Shown: in pieces, positions 6,727 through 16,439 of the stretch
Position numbering within the stretch: position 1 is the stretch's first letter
Layout of the letters: every line of letters starts with the position of its first letter
NCBI GenBank assembly: GCA_036508135.1
Contig: DATCHW010000308.1
Span: 1-64,000 of the forward strand
DNA: 64,000 bases
Direction of reading: 5' to 3'
Source: DATCHW01 sp036508135
GTDB taxonomy: Bacteria; Bacteroidota; Ignavibacteria; Tepidaquicellales; Tepidaquicellaceae
Program-made: the position numbers and the translations under genes
The notes under the pieces: model-generated
Database searches by the model: none
Told to the model about the DNA's origin: nothing
What the model saw: only the letters and a program-made list of their open reading frames with translations

Positions 6727-9201
6727 TCAAAACAATTTTCCGTTACCGTTAGTTTCTTCTTTATCTTCTTCCGCAATTCTTGCAACTGCCGAAATTATAT
6801 CGCCTTCTTTTAACCTTATCAGTCTAACGCCTTGAGAATTTCTACCAATCACTCTTATATCTTTCATCTTTTGCCTGATGAGCAATCCTTTCAAAGTAAT
6901 TATCATAAGGTCATCAGAATCTGTTACTTCTTTAATAGAAATCAGTTTCCCATTTTTTTCATTTGTCTTAATCGTAATAATTCCTTTACCTCCGCGTTTT
7001 GTAACTCTGTAATCCGAAAGATCGCTTCTTTTTCCAAATCCTCTGTCGGTAGCAACAAGAATAGTAGCGGACTGCCTTACTACAGCCACGAGTCCGATTA
7101 CATAATCATCTTTTCCCATTCTTATTGCTTTTACACCCGTCGCCGTTCTTCCCATATCGCGAGCCTGAGATTCATTAAAACGGATTGCCTTGCCTTCGTG
7201 AGTTCCTATAACGAGTTCCTGTGAGCCGTTTGTAATTTTTACATCAACCAGGACATCTTTTTCGTTAAGGTTTATTGCATTGATACCGTTTCTTCTGATA
7301 TTGGAGTATGCTTCGAGTCTTGTTTTCTTTATTAATCCTTTTCTTGTAACCATAGTTACGTATAGATCTTCGGAGAAATCTTTAACCATAACGAATGATG
7401 AGATAATTTCATCTTTTTCTTTTTCGATAAGGTTCAGAATTGATTTACCTCTTGATGTCCTTGTACCTTCAGGGATATCATACACTTTCAGCCAGTAACA
7501 CTTGCCCTTATCGGTAAAGAACATTATGTACTGATGAGTGGAACCTATAAACATATGTTCGACGAAGTCATCATCCTGTGATCCCGTAGTTGCGGCAGTG
7601 ATTCCCTTGCCTCCCCTGCCCTGCGATTTATACGATGTAACAGGAATCCGTTTAATAAATCCCTTATTGCTGATTGTAATAACAACGTCTTCTTCCTTAA
7701 CCAGCTCTTTCATCATATCTTCATCGCTCATTTTTCTTACGTCGTATACAATCTGGGTTTTTCTTTCATCACCAAATTTTTCTTTTATCTCTTTTAATTC
7801 ATCGGAAATGATTTCTCTTCTTAATGCTTCACTTGCAAGTATTCTTTTCAATCTTTCGATTGTTTTAATCAGTTCTTTGTACTCTTCTTCTATTTTCTTT
7901 CTTTCAAGTCCGGTAAGTCTTTGCAGTCTCATATCAAGAATTGCCTGCGCCTGCAATTCAGACAGCTTGAACTTCTTCATCAAACCTTCTTTTGCAGCAG
8001 GAACGTCTTTCGATTTTTTAATGAGTTTAATTATCTCATCAATATTATCGAGAGCGATAATATAACCTTCTAAAATATGAGCTCTTTTTTCTGCGGCATC
8101 GAGATCGTATTTTGTCCTTCTGACAATAACGTCTAATCTGTGCTTAATAAAATGCTCCATCATTTCTTTAAGTGTGAGAACTTTCGGGATACCTTTCACG
8201 AGAGCCAGAGAAATAATACCGAAAGTAACCTGCATTGAAGTATGCTTGTAGAGATTGTTAATAACAACGTGGGCATTTCCGTCGCGTTTTAGTCCCACGA
8301 CAATCCGCATACCATCCCGGTCACTCTCATCATTAATACTTGCAATATCTTCTAACTTTTTATCTCTGACTAAATGTGCAATGTTTTCAATCAGTGTAGC
8401 TTTATTCACCTGATAAGGGAGTTCCGTAATAATTATATTTTGCCTGTTATTTTTTTCTGTTTCTATAGAAGCTTTTGCTCTGAGTATAAGTCGTCCTCTG
8501 CCTGTTTCATAAGCTTCTCTCACGGGTTCATATCCGTAAATAATTCCGCCTGTGGGGAAATCCGGAGCAGTCACATATTTCATTAATTTTTTAATATCGC
8601 ACTCAGGATTTTTAATCAGATAAATCAAACCATCGATAATTTCGCTGAGATTATGGGGGGCTATATTTGTAGCCATACCGACGGCAATACCGTTAGAACC
8701 ATTCACGAGGAGATTTGGAAGTGTTGAAGGAAGCACGGTCGGCTCTTTCAGCGTCTCATCGAAATTTGGAATAAAATCGACCGTATTTTTTTCTAAATCC
8801 CTTAAAATTGTTTCCGATATTTTTGCGAGTCTTGCTTCCGTATAACGCATTGCTGCAGGGGAATCTCCATCAACCGAACCGAAATTTCCCTGTCCATCGA
8901 CGAGCGGATAGCGAAGCGAAAAATCCTGAACCATACGAACCATAGAATCATATACAGCTTTATCTCCGTGCGGATGATACTTACCAAGGACCTCTCCAAC
9001 TATGCGGGCAGATTTTTTATAAGCCCTGTTTGATGCAAGCCCGAGATCATTCATACCATAAAGGATTCTCCTGTGAACTGGTTTCAATCCGTCCCGGACA
9101 TCCGGCAAGGCACGGGAGACAATAACTGACATCGAATAGTCAATATAGGACGTTTTCATTTCGTCTTCAATATTGACGGGAATTATTTTTTCTTTGAGCA
9201 T
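6727..9201 (-). CDS. gyrA: DNA gyrase subunit A
   Basis: Catalytic subunit of the type IIA topoisomerase that introduces negative supercoils. 824 residues. The active-site Tyr120 lies in AAMRYTEARL, and the N-terminal SMSVIVSRALPDVRDGLKPV block is intact. The C-terminal pinwheel domain has the GyrA-box-like TKRGGKG and a related GRGGKG, which favours GyrA over ParC, and ends in an acidic tail (EEDKEE). In the quinolone-binding region the sequence is HPHGDKAVYD: Lys81 stands where E. coli has Ser83, while Asp85 matches Asp87. tRNA-Ala precedes it on the same strand. No Shine-Dalgarno site is visible. Confidence 0.96.
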   Translation of the reverse strand: MLKEKIIPVNIEDEMKTSYIDYSMSVIVSRALPDVRDGLKPVHRRILYGMNDLGLASNRAYKKSARIVGEVLGKYHPHGDKAVYDSMVRMVQDFSLRYPLVDGQGNFGSVDGDSPAAMRYTEARLAKISETILRDLEKNTVDFIPNFDETLKEPTVLPSTLPNLLVNGSNGIAVGMATNIAPHNLSEIIDGLIYLIKNPECDIKKLMKYVTAPDFPTGGIIYGYEPVREAYETGRGRLILRAKASIETEKNNRQNIIITELPYQVNKATLIENIAHLVRDKKLEDIASINDESDRDGMRIVVGLKRDGNAHVVINNLYKHTSMQVTFGIISLALVKGIPKVLTLKEMMEHFIKHRLDVIVRRTKYDLDAAEKRAHILEGYIIALDNIDEIIKLIKKSKDVPAAKEGLMKKFKLSELQAQAILDMRLQRLTGLERKKIEEEYKELIKTIERLKRILASEALRREIISDELKEIKEKFGDERKTQIVYDVRKMSDEDMMKELVKEEDVVITISNKGFIKRIPVTSYKSQGRGGKGITAATTGSQDDDFVEHMFIGSTHQYIMFFTDKGKCYWLKVYDIPEGTRTSRGKSILNLIEKEKDEIISSFVMVKDFSEDLYVTMVTRKGLIKKTRLEAYSNIRRNGINAINLNEKDVLVDVKITNGSQELVIGTHEGKAIRFNESQARDMGRTATGVKAIRMGKDDYVIGLVAVVRQSATILVATDRGFGKRSDLSDYRVTKRGGKGIITIKTNEKNGKLISIKEVTDSDDLMIITLKGLLIRQKMKDIRVIGRNSQGVRLIRLKEGDIISAVARIAEEDKEETNGNGKLF

Positions 9202-9224
9202 AAATTACTTTAATTAAACATTTG

Positions 9225-9297
9225 TGGAGATAACAGGATTCGAACCTGCGACCCCTTCATTGCGAACGAAGTGCTCTACCAACTGAGCTATATCCCC
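9225..9297 (-). tRNA. tRNA-Ala, anticodon CGC
   Basis: On the minus strand the acceptor GGGGATA pairs with TATCTCC (one G-U pair) and the discriminator is A. The D-arm is AGCTCAGTTGGTAGAGC, the anticodon stem CTTCG/TGAAG encloses loop TTCGCAA, and the T-loop is TTCGAAT. The anticodon (complement of 9262-9264) is CGC, reading GCG alanine codons. It lies 24 bp upstream of gyrA, likely in the same transcript. Confidence 0.95.
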
Positions 9298-9437
9298 GGG
9301 CAATAATATGCTATTTAAACGGTAAATTTACCAAATTTTGAGAAGTTTAACAATGATAGTTTTATTGACTTTTCCGATTTTAAGGGATGTATTTCAGGGT
9401 CAGAACAAAAGAATTACTTATCCGGAAATTGTAATTC

Positions 9438-9464
9438 AAAAAAAAGCCCGCAAAAGCGGGCTTT
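9438..9464 (-). terminator. Rho-independent terminator of the lipoprotein gene
   Basis: Arms AAAGCCCGC (9443-9451) and GCGGGCTTT (9456-9464) enclose an AAAA loop; on the minus strand a run of eight U follows. It sits 24 bp beyond the stop of the lipoprotein gene. Confidence 0.9.
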
Positions 9465-9487
9465 CAAAACTGAATTTACAACAAAAA

Positions 9488-10111
9488 TTATTTCTGCGGC
9501 TGCTCTTGCTGCAGGTTTTGCTGCATATTGTTCATATCCATAAATTCTATATCTTTTGGCGGTTCAAAGATGTCTTCAGCGATTTTGTAATCCGGTTCGA
9601 ATACTGTTGCTGTCATTGAAACATCTTTAGATACTATTTTCAAAGGGACTTTTTCTTTATAAACAGAAAGAAGGTCGCCTTTTTTATCTTTATAGATATC
9701 GCATTTATATCCCATCACATCTTCGCTTCCTGTTTTTTCCATTTCTTTGATTTTATCTTTCGCATCCATCAAAGCGTAGAAATCTTTCATGCTTTCATCA
9801 TTTGTAACATCGGATTTAAAGCCCATTTTTTTGCCTTCCTGTTCCATTATCGTATACATTGTTTTATCTTTAAGAATCATACCCATATTCATAGATTGTC
9901 CGTCTTTAGTCATAGTGATGTTCATTTTTGCATTTTTCCCTTTGTAAATCACGTCGAGCGTTCCGGGTTCTTTTCCAGCCACATCATATTTAATGTGAAC
10001 CGGAGTATTTTCAGTTAATTCAACATTTGCGCCTTTTTTACCGCAGCCGGTGATGAAGGCAAAACTTAAAACAAAAATTGCCAATAATGTTGTAATGCTT
10101 ATTTTTTTCAT
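9488..10111 (-). CDS. Lipoprotein, DUF4412-like
   Basis: 207 residues. A lipoprotein signal peptide with lipobox ITGC places the lipidated Cys at 23, so the mature protein should be anchored to a membrane facing the periplasm or surface. The body resembles DUF4412-type proteins: strand-rich, with repeated short segments such as MNITMTKDGQSMNMGMILKD, and with a conserved-looking GYKCDIYKDKKGD turn. The tail is Met/Gln/Pro rich (MDMNNMQQNLQQEQPQ). Its function is unknown; related folds are found in outer-membrane lipoprotein carriers, but that is only a suggestion. It is a single-gene transcript with its own terminator. Confidence 0.75.
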   Translation of the reverse strand: MKKISITTLLAIFVLSFAFITGCGKKGANVELTENTPVHIKYDVAGKEPGTLDVIYKGKNAKMNITMTKDGQSMNMGMILKDKTMYTIMEQEGKKMGFKSDVTNDESMKDFYALMDAKDKIKEMEKTGSEDVMGYKCDIYKDKKGDLLSVYKEKVPLKIVSKDVSMTATVFEPDYKIAEDIFEPPKDIEFMDMNNMQQNLQQEQPQK

Positions 10112-10289
10112 TATGATAAGATTTTAAATTAGATAAAATATTTTAGATGTCGATCTTTTTGTAAAAATAGTTATAATAATTGAATAAATAAATATTAATT
10201 TACCGGATATTTGCCCTTGAATAAAAACCAATTTATTTCGTTGTTTAATTTCATTAATGAAAAGATTAATTTTTATTTAAAAATAATAT

Positions 10290-10790
10290 ATGGAAATATT
10301 TAAACATCTGATCGAAAACCTGAATTTGAAAGAGCATCCCGAGGGAGGATTTTATAAAGAGGTTTTTCGTTCGAACTTAAAGATAAAAAAGGAATTTCTT
10401 CCGCTTAAATATAAGAATGACAGATGTTTATTTACTTCTATTTATTTTTTACTTTATGGTAATAAGTTCTCTGCATTTCATAAACTTAAATCTGATGAAA
10501 TTTGGCATTTCTACGAAGGTACAAGGTTACTGATTCATATTATTGAAAATAAATATTCAGTTAAAACAATCCGTCTCGGAGACGATTTGGAAAATGGTGA
10601 TACATTCCAAACTGTGATAAAATCCGGTCACTGGTTTGCTGCCGAAGTAGAAGACAAAAATTCATATTCGCTGGTAGGTTGCACTGTATCCCCCGGATTT
10701 GAATATGATGATTTTGAATTAGGAAAACGTTCAAGACTTATCAGGTTATATCCAAAACACAAGAAGATAATTGAAAGACTTACCAGGTAA
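10290..10790 (+). CDS. Cupin_5 (DUF985) family protein
   Basis: 166 residues, a single cupin barrel of the DUF985/Cupin_5 family. Signs are HPEGGFYKEVFRS near the N-terminus, then FTSIYFLL, FHKLKSDEIWHFYEG with potential metal ligands, HWFAAEV, and SLVGCTVSPGFEYDDFELG near the end. The biochemical role of the family is poorly defined. It starts the plus-strand run and is followed 17 bp later by a DCC-family gene, so the two probably share a transcript. The start ATG fits the conserved LIENLNLKEHPEGG opening. Confidence 0.85.
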   Translation: MEIFKHLIENLNLKEHPEGGFYKEVFRSNLKIKKEFLPLKYKNDRCLFTSIYFLLYGNKFSAFHKLKSDEIWHFYEGTRLLIHIIENKYSVKTIRLGDDLENGDTFQTVIKSGHWFAAEVEDKNSYSLVGCTVSPGFEYDDFELGKRSRLIRLYPKHKKIIERLTR

Positions 10791-10807
10791 ATTAATTTTA
10801 TTATGTT

Positions 10808-11209
10808 ATGGATTATAATTATTCTTTGATACTTTTCGACGGAGTATGCAATTTCTGCAACTCTTCAGTTAACTTTATAATCAGAAGGGATAAGAAAAAC
10901 ATTTTCAGGTTTGCTTCTCTGCAATCGGAGACCGGTCAAAAATGTTTATCCGAATACAATTTTTACAATACAGAATTCGATACAATTATTTTAATTGAAA
11001 AAGGCGAATTATATACCCGTTCGGCAGCAGCATTACGGATTGCAAAAAGTATAAGCGGGATATGGAAGTTATTTTACATATTTATTATTGTTCCACGTCC
11101 AATAAGGAATTATTTATATGATTTACTATCGAGAAACAGGTATAAATGGTTCGGGAAAAAAGATGCATGCAGGATTCCTTCTGAAAGTGAAAAAAAGAAA
11201 TTTATATAA
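10808..11209 (+). CDS. DCC-family thiol-disulfide oxidoreductase-like protein (DUF393)
   Basis: 133 residues. The opening SLILFDGVCNFCNSSVNFII carries the family DGxCxxC motif with Cys14 and Cys17, followed by FRFASLQSETGQ and YTRSAAALRIAKSI, both characteristic of DUF393. Members are predicted thioredoxin-like redox proteins without a clear substrate. Two ATGs (10803 and 10808) are close together; 10808 is in frame. It follows the cupin gene by 17 bp. Confidence 0.87.
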   Translation: MDYNYSLILFDGVCNFCNSSVNFIIRRDKKNIFRFASLQSETGQKCLSEYNFYNTEFDTIILIEKGELYTRSAAALRIAKSISGIWKLFYIFIIVPRPIRNYLYDLLSRNRYKWFGKKDACRIPSESEKKKFI

Positions 11210-11335
11210 TACAATTTCACAGGAGTATAATCGCATTATAAAACGCCTCAAGTTCCCTGTTTTCCGCAAAATAATATTATAGTTAAATTTATAATAATAC
11301 ATTTTTATAAATTTTGATATTAAGTATATTTACAG

Positions 11336-13330
11336 ATGAAAAAGAGAAAAAGATATTTAATAACTGCGGCACTGCCGTATGCAAACGGTTACCTTCATCT
11401 TGGACACATTGCGGGAGCATACCTTCCTGCTGATATATTTGTGAGGTTTAAAAAACTGAACAATGAAGATATTATTTTTATATGCGGTTCTGATGAACAC
11501 GGAACAGCAATAGAAATCTCTGCAATGAAGGAAAAAGTATCTCCGAAAGAGATTATTGACAGATATCATTTTGCAAATAAAGATGCTTTCGAAAAATTAG
11601 GGATAAATTTCGATATATTTTCAAGGACTTCGAATGAAATTCACCATAAGACCTCACAAGATTTCTTTTTAAATCTTTACAATAAAGACTTATTAACTCA
11701 AAGATCCGAGAAACAGTTATACTCCGAAAAAGATAACCGGTATTTAGCGGACAGATTTGTAGAAGGCACCTGTCCTATCTGCGGATATGAAGAAGCCAGG
11801 GGCGACCAGTGCGAAAGCTGCGGGAGCAACCTTACACCGCTTGAACTTATAAATCCGAAATCAAAAATATCAGGCGATACACCTGTGATTAAAGAATCCA
11901 TTAATTATTATTTTCCTCTTGAAAATTTTCAAAAAAAACTTGAGAACTGGTTCAGGGCAAATACTAATTGGAAACCGAACGTAAAGAATTACTGCGAAGG
12001 GTGGTTTAAAACAGGTTTAAAAGACAGGGCAATTACAAGAGACCTCGATTGGGGTGTGCAGGTTCCGATAAAAGGTCAGGAAGGTAAAGTGATTTACGTA
12101 TGGTTCGAAGCTCCGATTGGCTATATTTCAGCCACAAAAGAATTATTTATTCAAAAAGGTGAACCTGATAAATGGAAAGATTATTGGTGTAAAGATGATA
12201 CGAGTCTCATACATTTTATAGGAAAAGATAATATAATATTCCACGCAATTGTATTTCCGGCGATGCTAATGGCTCACGGAGAATTTGTCCTTCCGGAAAA
12301 TGTTCCGGCAAACGAATTTCTAAACCTCGAAGGAGGAAAGCTCTCAAAAAGTAAAGGGCACGGAATACTTGTTAAAGATATTGTAAAGGAATTCAATCCT
12401 GATCTTATCAGATATACGCTTGCCTCTAATCTTCCCGAAAATAAAGATTCGGATTTCAGCTGGGATGACTTCCAGATAAAAAATAATAATGAACTTGCGG
12501 CTATACTTGGTAACTTCATTAACAGGACTGTAGTATTTGTTAAAACTAAATTTGAAAATATAATTCCCCCGGGGATAGAGGACGAAGGCAAAGATATCTT
12601 TGGATATATTAATTCTCAGAAAAACCTGATTTCAGAGTTATATGATAGTTTCAGATTCAGAGATGCTTTAAATGAAACAATGAATATTGTAAGAGCAGCC
12701 AATAAATATTTCAATGATTCGGAGCCTTGGAAAGTGATAAAAACTGACAAAGAAAAATGCGGCAGTATAATAAATAATTGCCTTGAGATATGTCATTCAA
12801 TCGCAATTTCAATATTCCCGATACTGCCATTGACATCAGCTAAAATTCTGAAAATATTAAATAAAGACAAATCGGATTTCAATTGGGACAGGATAGGTAA
12901 GTTTTGCCTTCATTCCGGTATTAAGTTAGGAGAAAATGAAATTTTATTCCCTCAATTAGAGATAAAAGCTGAAAAACCTGCTGATACAAAACGGGAAGAG
13001 CCGGATAATCTTATTACAATTGATGATTTCAAAAAAATCAATCTAAGAACTGCCGTAATTCTTGAATGCGAGAGAGTGGAAAAGAGCAGGAAATTATTAA
13101 AGCTGAAAGTTAAATCCGGTGATAAGGAAAAACAAATTGTTGCGGGTATTGCTGAGCATTATTCCCCAGAAGAACTGAAAGGAAAGACAATAATAATAGT
13201 AGATAACCTGAAACCTTCAAAATTAATGGGTATCGAGTCGCAAGGAATGCTGCTTGCAGCCAAGAAAGACGGTAAATTGACATTAGTAAGTACTGAAAAA
13301 GAGATTGAAGACGGTGCGGATGTGAGTTAA
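11336..13330 (+). CDS. metG: Methionyl-tRNA synthetase with C-terminal tRNA-binding domain
   Basis: Charges tRNA-Met and initiator tRNA. Class I signatures are HLGH (21-24) and KLSKS (335-339). A zinc knuckle has Cys146, Cys149, Cys159 and Cys162. The anticodon-binding helical domain follows, and residues from about 560 to 664 form the EMAP/Trbp111 OB-fold seen in dimeric long MetG forms (INLRTAVILECERVEKSRKL, then GIESQGMLLAA). The 664-residue length is normal for that form. The stop codon TAA (13328-13330) abuts the folP ATG with no gap, so translation of folP is probably coupled. Confidence 0.97.
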   Translation: MKKRKRYLITAALPYANGYLHLGHIAGAYLPADIFVRFKKLNNEDIIFICGSDEHGTAIEISAMKEKVSPKEIIDRYHFANKDAFEKLGINFDIFSRTSNEIHHKTSQDFFLNLYNKDLLTQRSEKQLYSEKDNRYLADRFVEGTCPICGYEEARGDQCESCGSNLTPLELINPKSKISGDTPVIKESINYYFPLENFQKKLENWFRANTNWKPNVKNYCEGWFKTGLKDRAITRDLDWGVQVPIKGQEGKVIYVWFEAPIGYISATKELFIQKGEPDKWKDYWCKDDTSLIHFIGKDNIIFHAIVFPAMLMAHGEFVLPENVPANEFLNLEGGKLSKSKGHGILVKDIVKEFNPDLIRYTLASNLPENKDSDFSWDDFQIKNNNELAAILGNFINRTVVFVKTKFENIIPPGIEDEGKDIFGYINSQKNLISELYDSFRFRDALNETMNIVRAANKYFNDSEPWKVIKTDKEKCGSIINNCLEICHSIAISIFPILPLTSAKILKILNKDKSDFNWDRIGKFCLHSGIKLGENEILFPQLEIKAEKPADTKREEPDNLITIDDFKKINLRTAVILECERVEKSRKLLKLKVKSGDKEKQIVAGIAEHYSPEELKGKTIIIVDNLKPSKLMGIESQGMLLAAKKDGKLTLVSTEKEIEDGADVS

Positions 13331-14167
13331 ATGATTTATACATTCCGAAATATTGAATATGATTTAAGTGCACGCACTTACATAATGGGAATACTGAATA
13401 TTACACCGGATTCTTTTTCAGGTGACGGAAAATATATCGATGGCAAGCTTGATTTGATTAAAGTTATTGAAGATGGAGCGAAGATGGAGAGAGATGGAGC
13501 TGATTTTATAGATATAGGAGGAGAATCGACCAGACCGGGAGCAAAAGAAATTTCGATTGATGAAGAACTCGAAAGAGTAATACCCGTAATTTCGGAATTA
13601 AAAAAGAGAATTAAGATTCCGATATCGATTGATACTTATAAGAGTGCAGTGGCTGAGGAAGCATTGAAAGCCGGTGCCGAAATAATAAACGATATAAGCG
13701 GTTTCAGATTTGACAAGGAGATGCCTGAAATTGCCGGAAGATACAGGGCATCATGCATTTTAATGCACATCAAGGGAATACCAGGAAATATGCAAATAAA
13801 TCCGGTTTATGAAAATGTTATAGAAGAAATAAAATCATATTTACAAGTATCAATTAATGATGCAAATGAAGCCGGAGTAAAGCAATTAATAATTGATCCG
13901 GGAATTGGTTTTGGAAAAAAACTAGAACATAATTTAATAATTTTAAAAAGACTTAAAGAGTTTAGTTCTTTAGGCTTCCCGATTATAATTGGATTATCAA
14001 ATAAAAGATTTATAGATAACATATTTCCAACACCCGTGAACGAAAGACTTGAGGGAACGATAGCCGCCAATACAGCGGCAATCTTAAACGGTGCGAACAT
14101 TATTCGGGTACACAATGTTTTAAGCAATAAGAGGGCAGCAAGAATTGCTGACGCTCTCAAAAAATAA
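13331..14167 (+). CDS. folP: Dihydropteroate synthase
   Basis: Condenses p-aminobenzoate with dihydropterin pyrophosphate in folate synthesis and is the sulfonamide target. 278 residues as a TIM barrel. Family signatures NITPDSFS (23-30) and DIGGESTRPG (61-70) are intact; IIDPGIGFGKKLEHN and IIGLSNKRF supply the phosphate and pterin sites. It starts directly at the metG stop and is followed 1 bp later by the likely start of the copper ATPase, giving a tight metG-folP-copA run. Confidence 0.96.
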   Translation: MIYTFRNIEYDLSARTYIMGILNITPDSFSGDGKYIDGKLDLIKVIEDGAKMERDGADFIDIGGESTRPGAKEISIDEELERVIPVISELKKRIKIPISIDTYKSAVAEEALKAGAEIINDISGFRFDKEMPEIAGRYRASCILMHIKGIPGNMQINPVYENVIEEIKSYLQVSINDANEAGVKQLIIDPGIGFGKKLEHNLIILKRLKEFSSLGFPIIIGLSNKRFIDNIFPTPVNERLEGTIAANTAAILNGANIIRVHNVLSNKRAARIADALKK

Positions 14168-14168
14168 A

Positions 14169-16409
14169 ATGGAAAAAGAATTAGAAAAAGATAAACAAAC
14201 ATTAGAGCTTGATGTGCTCGGAATGTCCTGCATTGGATGCGCCAATAGTATCAAAACATATCTTGAAAATACTAAAGGAGTATTTTCTGTAAATATCAAC
14301 TTTTCCACAGAAGTTGCAGTAATTGAACACAACCCTGATACGAAATCAAAAGACAGCATAATTGCAGATATAAAGAAATTAGGCTATGATGTGATAATGG
14401 AAGATGATGAGGAAGCAGCAGAAATTGCCAGGAAGAAACAACTTTCCAATCAGAGAATAAAAATCGGGACTTCAATAATTCTGACAATCGTGATAACTTT
14501 TTTTAGCATGTCGGGTCATTTTGATTTTATAAAAAACCTTAATATTCCATATGATATTACATTAGTACTTCTGTTTTTCCTGAGTTCATTTGTTATTTTC
14601 TGGTGCGGAGATAAATTCCTGAAAGGTGCGGTTTCTGCATTAAAGAATAAGACTTCGGATATGAACACACTTATTACCGTAGGTGTGATGGCATCATATA
14701 TTTATAGCATTATAATATCCGCCAATCACCTGTTCAGGTTAAATATTCAAGTTCTTAACAATTCTCACGAAGTGTATTACGAAACTGCAACGATGATAAT
14801 ATCATTCATACTTATAGGAAATTATCTTGAATCAGTATTGAAATCCAAAACACAGACTTCTATTAAGAAACTAAAGGAACTTCAGTCAAAAGTAGTGACT
14901 GTAATCAGAAACAATGAAGAGATACAGATATCTTTTAAGAAGGTAAAAGAAGAAGATATAGTCATTATTAAAACAGGTGATAAGATTCCCGTTGACGGTG
15001 TGATACAGGAAGGATATTGTGTGGTTGATGAAAGTGCTATGACGGGAGAAAGCCAGTTAATAGAGAAAAAGCCGGAAGATAAACTCATAAGCGGTACCAT
15101 TCTGAAAAACGGATTCGTAAAAATGAAGGCTGAAAAAGTCGGTAAAGATACAATGCTATCCCGGATTATTACACTTGTTAAGGATGCTTCGAACTCAAAA
15201 CCTCAAATACAGAGGATTGCAGACAAGGTATCGGCGATATTTGTTCCTGTTGTGATAACAATTGCAATCGTGACATTTTTAATCTGGAATTTAATAATCG
15301 GTGCTCCTTTTGACAGATCTCTTTTATATGCAGTTTCGGTATTAATAATTGCCTGTCCCTGTGCATTAGGATTAGCATCTCCTATGGCTGTTGTGATCGG
15401 AGTAGGAAGGTCTGCTGAAAACGGAATACTCTTCAATAATGTAGAGGCAATCGAAAAGCTTAATAAGATAGATACTGTGTGCTTTGATAAAACCGGAACA
15501 TTGACGACAGGAAAGATGGATATTAAGAAGATTACAGTTCTAAATGGATATTCTGAAAATGATTTTATGAAATACGTATATTCAGTAGAAAAGTATTCTA
15601 ATCATCCGATTGCTAAATCAATAGAAAATTATTGTTTAAATACGGGAATTGATTTAATCGAAGATGTTAAATCTCTTTTGAATGAAGAAGGAATGGGATT
15701 ATCAGCTGATGTAAACGGAATTCATATTAACATCGGGAATGAGAAGATGATGGAATCTAAAGGAATCAAAAAGACAGATTCATATACCGGAGATAAATCT
15801 AATTTATATATTTCATTCAATAATAAACTTGCCGGATATATTGAATTCGAAGATAAGCTTAAACCTGAGTCTAAAGAAACAGTAACCAGATTACTTAATG
15901 ACAAGAAAAGTGTATTTATGATATCGGGTGATAATGAAATAACTGCCGGAAAAATTGCGGGTGATTTAGGCATTAAAGATTTTTCATTCAAAACCCTTCC
16001 GGATGAAAAAGAAAAGTTAGTTTCTTCACTTCAGAATAAAGGTAAGAATGTGGCTATGATTGGAGATGGAATAAATGATGCACCTTCTCTTGCAAAAGCT
16101 AACGTTGGTGTGGCTATTGGTACGGGACAGGATATTGCGATTGACTCTGCTGATGTGATTTTAGTAAAGGGTGATTTAAGGAATTTCATAAAAGCAATTA
16201 ATATTTCCCATAAAACGGTATCAATAATAAAGCAGAATATTTTCTGGGCATTTTTCTACAATGCTCTTGCCATACCTCTTGCAGCAGGAGTGTTGTCTCC
16301 GGTTGGAATTGTCGTAACTCCGGTCATGGCTGCAATGTTTATGGCATTCAGCGATGTAATAACTGTAATGGTAAATTCTTTACGTTTAAAATTTGTAAGT
16401 ATTGACTAA
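14169..16409 (+). CDS. copA: Copper-exporting P1B-type ATPase
   Basis: Heavy-metal transporting ATPase of the inner membrane. From the ATG at 14169 it has 746 residues: one N-terminal HMA domain with GMSCIGC (Cys21, Cys24), transmembrane helices, the actuator loop with DESAMTGES, the CPC metal site in IIACPCALGLASP (about residue 395), phosphorylation motif DKTGTLT (about 440), the SNHPIAKSI nucleotide-domain HP motif, and GDGINDAP. CPC with this helix pattern indicates Cu(I) (possibly Ag) export. An upstream in-frame ATG at 14145 would overlap folP by 23 bp; 14169, 1 bp after folP, gives a cleaner HMA start. The HMA lipoprotein gene follows. Confidence 0.93.
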   Translation: MEKELEKDKQTLELDVLGMSCIGCANSIKTYLENTKGVFSVNINFSTEVAVIEHNPDTKSKDSIIADIKKLGYDVIMEDDEEAAEIARKKQLSNQRIKIGTSIILTIVITFFSMSGHFDFIKNLNIPYDITLVLLFFLSSFVIFWCGDKFLKGAVSALKNKTSDMNTLITVGVMASYIYSIIISANHLFRLNIQVLNNSHEVYYETATMIISFILIGNYLESVLKSKTQTSIKKLKELQSKVVTVIRNNEEIQISFKKVKEEDIVIIKTGDKIPVDGVIQEGYCVVDESAMTGESQLIEKKPEDKLISGTILKNGFVKMKAEKVGKDTMLSRIITLVKDASNSKPQIQRIADKVSAIFVPVVITIAIVTFLIWNLIIGAPFDRSLLYAVSVLIIACPCALGLASPMAVVIGVGRSAENGILFNNVEAIEKLNKIDTVCFDKTGTLTTGKMDIKKITVLNGYSENDFMKYVYSVEKYSNHPIAKSIENYCLNTGIDLIEDVKSLLNEEGMGLSADVNGIHINIGNEKMMESKGIKKTDSYTGDKSNLYISFNNKLAGYIEFEDKLKPESKETVTRLLNDKKSVFMISGDNEITAGKIAGDLGIKDFSFKTLPDEKEKLVSSLQNKGKNVAMIGDGINDAPSLAKANVGVAIGTGQDIAIDSADVILVKGDLRNFIKAINISHKTVSIIKQNIFWAFFYNALAIPLAAGVLSPVGIVVTPVMAAMFMAFSDVITVMVNSLRLKFVSID

Positions 16410-16439
16410 TAATTTTCAACTTAATAAATAATTCAAATT

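Noticed and set aside
7538..8065. 175-residue plus-strand open frame inside gyrA
   Set aside because: Antisense shadow of a highly conserved gene; serine/isoleucine-rich from the complementary codons.
9338..9619. 93-residue plus-strand open frame
   Set aside because: It crosses the terminator hairpin of the lipoprotein gene and overlaps that gene's 3' end; no family match.
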